From: Firmicutes bacterium CAG:631
GTDB lineage: Bacteria > Bacillota_I > Bacilli_A > RFN20 > CAG-631
Direction of reading: 5' to 3'
DNA: 14,403 nucleotides
Assembly: GCA_000433015.1 (NCBI GenBank)
Contig: HF998008.1
Span: 38,702 to 53,104, forward strand
In this document: piece after piece, positions 7,573-13,171 of the stretch
How positions within the stretch are numbered: position 1 is the stretch's first letter
Layout of the letters: every line of letters starts with the position of its first letter
Notes under the pieces: model-generated
What the model was told of the DNA's origin: nothing
The model's database searches: none
The model's input: the letters and a program-made list of their open reading frames with translations, nothing else
Program-made: the position numbers and the translations under genes

Positions 7573-9036
7573 TCATTTCTTTTTGATTTTTTCTATTCTT
7601 TCAACTAAGATGGATTTTTGTAATCGAATAATTTCTTCATCACGATCTTTAGAAAAGAGAGTTAAAAGGTCGATAAAATCATTATAAATTGGAGATTCTT
7701 TGAATTCTTTTTGGTGATTTTTAAAGAAATTTAATATGATTTGATAATCTAAAACTTGATAATATTGACTCAAAGCATATTGGGATAAATTCAATTTTTG
7801 ATCTTTATTCATTAAAGTAGAAGCCTTATAAGTTGGAAAAACAATATAGAAATGTAAATTGTTTTGAATGTTTTCTATGGACTTTCCTTTTTTAGTTAAA
7901 GCATAGCATAACATCGTAATGTAATATTTAGAAAGTTGTGATGCTTCTTTTTGCCATTCCTCTTCTGGAATATCGTTTTTTAATTGTTCCATAAGATTTT
8001 GGCTGGTTACTTCATCGAAAGTTTCAACAATCTTTTCAATTTGCTCTGCTAATGTTTTTGAATTTGCTTTTGTTATACTTGCATGAATTTTATTTTCAAA
8101 GATAAAGAAATGATTAGATCCTTCAAAAAGAAGATCAATATTATATTTTTCACGATATAATAAAATATTTTTATCTTCAATTTTACATACTTCTTGTATA
8201 AAGTTTTTTTCCATATGGTATTTTTTTAAAAAAGAAGCGATGATATTTGAAATAGGAAGTTCATATTTTTGTATATCCATATAACTAAATACATTGTTAT
8301 CCCAATTTTGTTTTTCTTTTAAAAGTTTTTGATATTCATCTTTTAATTTACTAACCGGTTTGTTTTCCCATAAATCATTATTGTTGATAATTTTATTTAA
8401 ATTATCTATATCTTCTTGTTCAAAATTATATAATCTTAAATTTTCAGAAAATTGTTGTTTGCTTGTTATTTGAATATATGGACTTGTTAATTGAATAGAT
8501 CGATTATTAAAATTAGAAAAAACAAGATAATGTTTTTCTTTAGCTAAATAAATCCCATCACTTTGAAAAGTAACTAATGTATTTTTTTCCGCATTTCCCC
8601 ACAAATCTTGGTTTAAACCATATATTTCTTCTAAATAAACCCCATTATAGCAATATTTTCCTTTTTGTAATTCATATCTTTGGTGTTGTTCTTTTTTATC
8701 TCCAGAAAGATCAGCACCTTCTACGATTTTACAATTGATTGCTTTAGCCACAATTTGATAAATCTTTTCTTCTTGTGTCACCTTAGTAACAAAAACGATA
8801 TCATAAGTAGAAGATTTCTTTCCATCATTAAAAATACCATTAGCATTTAACCACACATTAAAATGACCATTATCATCTTGAAATAAATTGATCATTTCAT
8901 GACCTAAATTAGTTTGATAGTTAGATAAAGAAGTAGTTTCAAGTTTAATATCTTTTTTTAATTCTTCTTTAAATGAATCTTTTTTTAAGTATCTTGAATT
9001 AGAAAATATGTGACTTAAAATAATCTTATTAGCCAT
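7573..9036 (-). CDS. PD-(D/E)XK nuclease-superfamily protein with an unknown N-terminal domain
   Basis: 487 residues, no signal peptide, so cytoplasmic. The C-terminal half carries a PD-(D/E)XK core: Asp301 in NIDLLFEG, then Glu314-Asn-Lys316 in FIFENKIHAS, followed by an SQLSKYY motif at 366-372 typical of such nucleases (similar to the PDDEXK_4 group). These residues should coordinate the metal that cuts DNA. The N-terminal half (1-200) has YQTNLGHEMINLFQDDNGHF and a VWLNANGIF segment; I do not recognise the fold, but a GHE-x-IN-L block in front of a PD-(D/E)XK domain suggests a sensing or recognition module, as in phage-defence nucleases. The ATG has AAGGGG upstream and lies 23 nt from the stop of the lipoprotein gene, so the two probably share one mRNA, an unusual partnership. 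Nuclease call fairly sure; defence role inferred. Confidence 0.78.
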   Translation of the reverse strand: MANKIILSHIFSNSRYLKKDSFKEELKKDIKLETTSLSNYQTNLGHEMINLFQDDNGHFNVWLNANGIFNDGKKSSTYDIVFVTKVTQEEKIYQIVAKAINCKIVEGADLSGDKKEQHQRYELQKGKYCYNGVYLEEIYGLNQDLWGNAEKNTLVTFQSDGIYLAKEKHYLVFSNFNNRSIQLTSPYIQITSKQQFSENLRLYNFEQEDIDNLNKIINNNDLWENKPVSKLKDEYQKLLKEKQNWDNNVFSYMDIQKYELPISNIIASFLKKYHMEKNFIQEVCKIEDKNILLYREKYNIDLLFEGSNHFFIFENKIHASITKANSKTLAEQIEKIVETFDEVTSQNLMEQLKNDIPEEEWQKEASQLSKYYITMLCYALTKKGKSIENIQNNLHFYIVFPTYKASTLMNKDQKLNLSQYALSQYYQVLDYQIILNFFKNHQKEFKESPIYNDFIDLLTLFSKDRDEEIIRLQKSILVERIEKIKKK

Positions 9037-9059
9037 GAACTTTACCCCTTTTTCTTTTA

Positions 9060-11027
9060 TTAATTTTCTGAATTATATCCCCAAACGACAGGGTTATTTA
9101 GATTAGATAAATTCCAATAATTATTCCATCCATTTGGCTTGGTCATAACTTCGCAGTAAATTGTTATATTTTTACAACTAGAAAAAACCCCATATCCCAT
9201 TGTTGTGACACTGCTGGGTATTATAATATTTAGCAGACTACTGCATCCGTAAAATGCACCATTACCAATCATATCAACTCCATTTGTAATATTCACACTC
9301 ATTAAATTTCCGCACCCAGAAAAGGCATAATCTTCAATAATAATTAAATTACTTGGAAGTGTTATATGAGTTAAACTATTAACATTACGAAAGGCATATT
9401 TACCTATTACCGAAACGGGTAGATTTTCACCATTATATTCAATAAATTCTGGTATTATGACTTCTAGTGCATTACCAAAATATTTTGTAATTTTTATGCA
9501 TTTATTTCCTTGATTATCTTGTACAATCATATAATTATAATCTTCGTTTACCATCTCATCAAAACCGATATACCCCCAAATAATCATTTTATTTGTTAGA
9601 TTCCAAAGAACACTCCAACCCGCAGGTTGTGAAATGGTTTCACAATAAATAATAAAATTACTATCTCCACAAAAAGCCAAATCACCTATAACATCTACAC
9701 TACTAGGTATAAAAACACTATCTAATGATTTATTATCATAAAATGCATATGTTGAAATTACTTTTACAGGAACCTTTTCTCCTTTATATTCAAAAAAACT
9801 TGGAATTATTATATTTGTAGCATGGCCATTATATTTTATGATATTAATATATTTATTTTCATTGACATCATTCATAACAACCAAACTATAAGAATCAATT
9901 TGAATATTTTCTATATATCCCCATATAACAAGACTAGATGAATTCCAATATTCACTCCATTCCTTTGGTTTAACTGCAACTTCACAATAAATTACTGAAA
10001 TATTGCATTCTGCAAAAGCCCTTGTTTGTATCTTTACAATAGTTTTTGGAATAAATATACTTTCCAAACTACACCCAGCAAATGTCATACTAACGATTGT
10101 TGTAACGGGAATATTTTCTCCATTGTATTCTATAAAATTTGGAACAATTACTTTACCACCATTTCCGACATATCTAGTAAGTGTGATATATTTATTTTTA
10201 TTTTCATCTTCAGATACTGCATATTCAAATAATTCATTTTCACTTTTATCTATAATTCCCCAAATTATAGGCCTATTAGAAGAATTCCAATGTATATTCC
10301 ATCCAATTGGTTGAGAGGGTACTTCACAATAAATTGTTAAAGAATCACAATTGGAAAAAACATAAGCCCCCATGTAATTTAAATTTTTATGAATTAGTAC
10401 ACTTACTAAATTACGGCATTCTGCAAATGCACTATTTTCAATTTTCAAAATACTTTTAGGAATCAAAACATTTTGTATGGCTCTCTTTTTTAAAAAAGCA
10501 GCATTTGAAATAGTTGTAACCAGATAATCTTTTCCGTCGACATCTCGAATAACTGATGGGATCTCGATAAAATTTATGTCTTTACTATCAACAATTTCAG
10601 CTTCATTATTGACAATTCTATAATCAATATTTTGTTCTTCCCAAATCGCATATAAAGTCATATCAGTCTTTACTACATCACTTGTAAAATCCCACAATAG
10701 ATTATCTTCACCTGTACGAGACCATCCTATAAAACTATAAAATGATCTATGCTTTAAAGGTGTCTTTGGTAATTTTAATAAATTATTTTCAGTTCCTTCA
10801 ACAACTTTTATGTTGCCATTATCTTCAAACTCTCCTCCATTTGCATCAAAAATAATTAAAAATGTCTCTTCAACAATAGGATTAGAAGATGTTTGTGATG
10901 AAATATTCTCACTTGTTGGAGAACTATTTGTTTGACTTAACCCACTATTATTTGTACATGATGTTAAAAAAATAAATACAAATAATAAAATTAAATAAAC
11001 TGGTGCTATTAACGACTTTTTTTTCAT
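9060..11027 (-). CDS. Surface lipoprotein with InlB-type repeat and BspA-like leucine-rich repeats
   Basis: 655 residues. A lipoprotein signal peptide (MKKKSL, hydrophobic core, LTSC) puts the lipidated Cys at residue 24. A Ser/Asn/Thr-rich linker (25-53) follows, then one InlB/Listeria-Bacteroides type repeat (about 55-130: FDANGGEF, LPKTP, FIGWS, LYAIW), then BspA-type leucine-rich repeats (LRR_5) with blocks such as AFAECRNLVSVLI and AFSGCGNLMSVNI. Four copies of a Trp-rich block (YCEV, P.GW, WN.SN, IWG) end near residues 258, 370, 485 and 651. Such proteins sit on the outside of the cell and bind host or bacterial partners. I chose ATG 11027 because GAGGGGG precedes it at 6 nt; the in-frame TTG at 11042 would place that site inside the gene. 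A 21-bp inverted repeat lies 23 nt upstream, see 11050-11197. Confidence 0.88.
   Translation of the reverse strand: MKKKSLIAPVYLILLFVFIFLTSCTNNSGLSQTNSSPTSENISSQTSSNPIVEETFLIIFDANGGEFEDNGNIKVVEGTENNLLKLPKTPLKHRSFYSFIGWSRTGEDNLLWDFTSDVVKTDMTLYAIWEEQNIDYRIVNNEAEIVDSKDINFIEIPSVIRDVDGKDYLVTTISNAAFLKKRAIQNVLIPKSILKIENSAFAECRNLVSVLIHKNLNYMGAYVFSNCDSLTIYCEVPSQPIGWNIHWNSSNRPIIWGIIDKSENELFEYAVSEDENKNKYITLTRYVGNGGKVIVPNFIEYNGENIPVTTIVSMTFAGCSLESIFIPKTIVKIQTRAFAECNISVIYCEVAVKPKEWSEYWNSSSLVIWGYIENIQIDSYSLVVMNDVNENKYINIIKYNGHATNIIIPSFFEYKGEKVPVKVISTYAFYDNKSLDSVFIPSSVDVIGDLAFCGDSNFIIYCETISQPAGWSVLWNLTNKMIIWGYIGFDEMVNEDYNYMIVQDNQGNKCIKITKYFGNALEVIIPEFIEYNGENLPVSVIGKYAFRNVNSLTHITLPSNLIIIEDYAFSGCGNLMSVNITNGVDMIGNGAFYGCSSLLNIIIPSSVTTMGYGVFSSCKNITIYCEVMTKPNGWNNYWNLSNLNNPVVWGYNSEN
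9600..10336 (-). repeat. Tandem 342-bp repeats inside the lipoprotein gene
   Basis: On the plus strand an ATTCC...CCA...GG...TTCACAATAAAT block (encoding the Trp-rich YCEV to WN.SN segment) recurs starting at 9600, 9942 and 10284, exactly 342 bp (114 codons) apart. A fourth, more diverged copy begins at 9111, 489 bp away. The exact in-frame period indicates origin by duplication and leaves room for copy-number change by recombination. Confidence 0.75.
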
Positions 11028-11049
11028 TTTAATCCCCCTCAAATTTAAC

Positions 11050-11070
11050 CATCTAATATCTTATTAGATG
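11050..11070 (+). repeat. Left 21-bp inverted repeat (IR-L)
   Basis: The reverse complement reads CATCTAATA, AGA, TATTAGATG and matches IR-R (11177-11197) at 20 of 21 positions. Each copy is itself a near-palindrome, as expected for a tyrosine recombinase site with two enzyme-binding arms around a short core. IR-L lies in the leader of the lipoprotein gene, just upstream of its Shine-Dalgarno. With one flanking pair on each side it also forms an 11-bp hairpin (11048-11072). Confidence 0.8.
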
Positions 11071-11125
11071 GTATTTTTTAAAAAAAAATGGACTTTTAAG
11101 CTCCCTTTTTTTGACATTTTAAGCA

Positions 11126-11154
11126 TTGTATTATTCGATAAATTATGATAAAAT
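11126..11154 (+). promoter_or_regulatory. Promoter inside the invertible segment, pointing right
   Basis: TGATAAAAT is an extended -10 (TG, A, TAAAAT at 11149-11154) with a modest -35 TTGTAT at 11126-11131, 17 nt away. A TTGACA at 11111-11116 has no good partner. Minus-strand candidates in the spacer (for example TACAAT at 11125-11130) have poor -35 elements and no TG extension, so rightward is the better-supported direction. Confidence 0.6.
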
Positions 11155-11168
11155 ATTTTTGTGAAATA

Positions 11169-11205
11169 AAAATGAGCATCTAATAAGATATTAGGTGCTC
11201 ATTTT
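11169..11205 (+). terminator. Terminator-like hairpin built around the right inverted repeat
   Basis: AAAATGAGCATCTAAT (11169-11184) pairs with ATTAGGTGCTCATTTT (11190-11205): 16 bp with one G-U wobble and a 5-nt loop, ending in TTTT and a T-rich stretch. It starts only about 8 nt after the predicted transcription start, so it should stop or attenuate transcripts heading to the recombinase gene 71 bp downstream. Its outer left arm (AAAATGAG) lies inside the invertible segment and the matching CTCATTTT lies outside. Confidence 0.65.
11177..11197 (+). repeat. Right 21-bp inverted repeat (IR-R)
   Basis: Reads CATCTAATA, AGA, TATTAGGTG; it differs from the reverse complement of IR-L only by A to G at the third base from the end. 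Identity stops sharply at both ends of the 21 bp. It lies 78 bp before the recombinase start codon. Confidence 0.8.
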
Positions 11206-11275
11206 ACTTGATTTTTGCTTTTAATCCTTTCAAAATAATAACTTAGAATTTAAAAAAAGAAAGGAAAATAAAAAT

Positions 11276-12207
11276 ATGAAATTTAAAAACTGGTTATCAA
11301 TGTGGTCCAATACCTTTTTAAAAAATAAGGTCAAACCACGCACTTTTAAACTTTATCAAGACTTTATTCGTTTACACATTTTACCACAACTTGGTCATTA
11401 TGATTTAAATCAATTAAATCCCTATCTATTGCAAGATTTTATCAATCAAAAGGCAACAAATGGAAATATTAAAACCGCACAACCTTTGTCTTCTAATACG
11501 CTATTAATTCTCGTGTCTATTTTAAAGCAATCTCTTCATCTTGCTTTTTTATTCAAACATATAAAAAAAGATTGCTTTTCTTTTTTAAAAATCCAAAAAA
11601 AATCCGAAAAAACCATGCAAGTTTTTTCATTAGAGGAGCAAAAAAAGTTAGAAAAGTATTGTCTTAGTAAAAAAAACCAAATTATTTTGGCATTTTTTTA
11701 ACCTTATATACGGGAATACGAATAGGAGAATTGTTAGCTTTAACTTGGCAAGATATTGATTTTAAAAATGAAGTGCTTTTCATTCGTCATACCCAATCTA
11801 TAATTAAAAAAGATCAAAAAAATATTCTTACATTAACTGAACCAAAATCTAAAAGTTCAAAACGAATCATTCCGTTATCTCCATTTCTTTTACAATTTTT
11901 AAAAAAGATGAAAGAAAAAAGTTCTTCTATCTATATTATTTCTACAAAAAGGAATCAAATGGTTTCTATTCGAAACTATCAGCGTTTGTTTCAAAATTTA
12001 TTATGCCATTGTCATTTACCTCTTTATTCCTTTCATAGTTTGCGTCATACTTTTGCTACACGAGCCATTGAATGGGGAATGGATGTTAAAACATTATCAG
12101 AAATATTAGGTCATGCTAATGCATCTATGACTTTAAATCGCTATGTACATTCTGTATTTGTCCATAAAAGAAAACAAATGAATCAAATGACAAAATCCTT
12201 AATTTAA
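11276..12207 (+). pseudogene. Tyrosine recombinase/integrase interrupted by a one-base frameshift
   Basis: Joined across the break it is a 310-residue site-specific recombinase. The N-terminal core-binding domain (about 1-115: WLSMWSNTFLKNKVKPRTFKLY, then ILPQLGHYDLNQLNPYLLQDFI) is complete. The catalytic domain keeps all residues: Arg149 (TGIRIGELLAL), Lys191 (EPKSKSSKR), His254 and Arg257 (HSLRHTFATR), His280 (LGHANAS) and nucleophile Tyr290 (LNRYVHS). A run of seven T at 11693-11699 causes a premature TAA after LAFF (11699-11701); eight T would read LAFFLTLYTGIR, the expected sequence. The start ATG has GAAAGGA upstream. Position beside 21-bp inverted repeats suggests it inverts that segment. 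The sole defect is one base in a homopolymer, so it may be a recent mutation, a sequence error, slippage-bypassed, or a phase-variable tract. The gene ends convergently with the LysR gene, overlapping by 4 nt. Confidence 0.85.
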
Positions 12208-13076
12208 AAATGACTTTTTATTGTAGCAATCAGTGCTTGCGCATTTAAAGACAAGTATTGATTTTTTTTATGAATAATGGCCATTTTTGAAACAAAAAAG
12301 GATTCTTTTAAATAAGAAAAAGCAACATTTTCATTTCCTTGAATATAACTGGTTGCTGAAAAAGGAACAATGGCAATACCAAGTCCTTGACTTGCCCATA
12401 ATACAGCTGTTCTTGCATCATCACATTGACAATAAATATTGGGTTGAATCATGTTTTGATCAAAAACGGATGCGATAATACTATAAAAACGGCGATATAA
12501 AATTAATGGTTGGTCTTTAAGTTCAGCTAAAGTGCCATTTTTCCCTTTAAAGGAAAATTTTTCTTTTTGATAAATAGCGACCATGGCATCTTCATTTAAA
12601 TAATGAATTTGAAAATTGGCTTCTGAAAAAGGGGTCCGTATCAAAGCAAATTCAATAATATTGGCATTTAATAATTCAATGAGTTCATAGGTGTTTTTTT
12701 CATATAGTTCATAAGTGATTTTAGGATTTTTTTGATAAAAGGGTAAAATTCCTTTTTCTAATAAAACCATGTGTGCTGAAGAAACACAACCAAAGGCAAT
12801 CGTTCCCTTCCCACTTTTTTTCAAATCTTGTATCTCTTTAGTTGTTTGTTTTTGTAATTCTAACAAATGTTGGGCTTTACTATATAAAATTTTCCCACTT
12901 TCGGTTAAAGTAATTTTTCTTTGCCCTCGAAAAAAAAGTGTGGTTTCTAATTCTTCTTCTAACATTTTAATGGCATGACTTAAAGGAGGCTGACTAATGT
13001 TTAATTGTTTTGCCGCTTTTGAAATATTCCCTTCATCGACTATCGTGACAAAATAATGTAATTGACGTAAGTCCAT
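12204..13076 (-). CDS. LysR-family transcriptional regulator
   Basis: 290 residues, full length for the family. The N-terminal winged helix-turn-helix is clear (MDLRQLHYFVTIVDEGNISKAAKQLNISQPPLSHAIKMLEEELETTLFFR, residues 1-50), followed by the linker helix and an effector-binding domain (about 90-290) including DDARTAVLWASQGLGIAIVP near 220-239. These proteins bind DNA as tetramers and activate a divergent gene when a small ligand is bound; the ligand cannot be told from the sequence. The ATG has a strong AGGAGGG site. It is divergent from the ABC exporter gene (95 bp apart), the usual arrangement for a LysR target. The 3' end overlaps the recombinase stop by 4 nt in convergent orientation, and I see no terminator between them. 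Confidence 0.95.
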   Translation of the reverse strand: MDLRQLHYFVTIVDEGNISKAAKQLNISQPPLSHAIKMLEEELETTLFFRGQRKITLTESGKILYSKAQHLLELQKQTTKEIQDLKKSGKGTIAFGCVSSAHMVLLEKGILPFYQKNPKITYELYEKNTYELIELLNANIIEFALIRTPFSEANFQIHYLNEDAMVAIYQKEKFSFKGKNGTLAELKDQPLILYRRFYSIIASVFDQNMIQPNIYCQCDDARTAVLWASQGLGIAIVPFSATSYIQGNENVAFSYLKESFFVSKMAIIHKKNQYLSLNAQALIATIKSHF

Positions 13077-13115
13077 GTTCTTCCCTCCTATATTTTATTT
13101 ATATAGTATACATAT

Positions 13116-13144
13116 ATTATAAATATTTTTAATATAGTTTGCAA
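13116..13144 (-). promoter_or_regulatory. Promoter of the LysR gene
   Basis: On the minus strand TTGCAA (13139-13144), 17 nt, TATAAT (13116-13121); transcription would start near 13109, about 33 nt before the ATG. It is interleaved with the ABC promoter on the other strand, so LysR binding here could repress its own gene while acting on the exporter. The AT-rich stretch 13101-13137 is the probable binding region, with no single clear T-N11-A site that I can prefer. Confidence 0.6.
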
Positions 13145-13155
13145 CGGCGTATAAT
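13127..13155 (+). promoter_or_regulatory. Promoter of the ABC exporter gene
   Basis: A perfect TATAAT (13150-13155) has only a poor -35 at 17-nt spacing (TTTTAA, 13127-13132), a pattern expected of an activator-dependent promoter. The start would be near 13162, at the AGGTGAT ribosome site, leaving a leader of only about 10 nt. Confidence 0.55.
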
Positions 13156-13171
13156 AAAAAAGGTGATGCGA

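Larger units (their letters stand above)
11050..11197. other. Putative invertible promoter segment (phase-variation switch)
   Basis: A 148-bp segment bounded by 21-bp inverted repeats with a 106-bp spacer, lying between the start of a surface lipoprotein operon (minus) and a tyrosine recombinase gene (plus). The spacer holds an extended -10 promoter pointing right. This is the standard layout of DNA-inversion switches controlling surface proteins in gut bacteria. As written, the promoter faces away from the lipoprotein, so that operon would be OFF; after inversion the -10 would lie at about 11093-11098 on the minus strand and give a leader of about 60 nt to the lipoprotein ATG. That inversion occurs is inferred, not shown. 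An alternative is two unrelated hairpins in divergent leaders, but 20/21 identity in inverted orientation argues against chance. Confidence 0.7.

Noticed and set aside
10003..10314. Plus-strand open frames opposite the lipoprotein gene (also at 10026-10232), and similar ones opposite polA, the DUF3990 gene and the LysR gene
   Set aside because: No ribosome site or recognisable domain; they are antisense shadows of well-supported genes.
11048..11078. IR-L hairpin with T6 as a plus-strand terminator
   Set aside because: No plus-strand gene lies upstream for it to serve; the match to IR-R explains the palindrome better.
11111..11116. Perfect TTGACA as the -35 of the switch promoter
   Set aside because: No acceptable -10 lies 16-18 nt away (TTCGAT/TCGATA are poor); the extended -10 at 11149-11154 is too far. 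Kept only as a note.
11731..12207. The distal half of the recombinase as a separate gene starting at TTG 11731
   Set aside because: It lacks a ribosome site, would begin in the middle of the conserved TGIRIGELLAL motif and lose the catalytic Arg; it is the continuation of the frameshifted gene.
11050..12207. An integrated element with attachment-site direct repeats around the recombinase
   Set aside because: I found no direct repeat, tRNA end or other mobile genes; the inverted repeats point to an inversion switch rather than excision.
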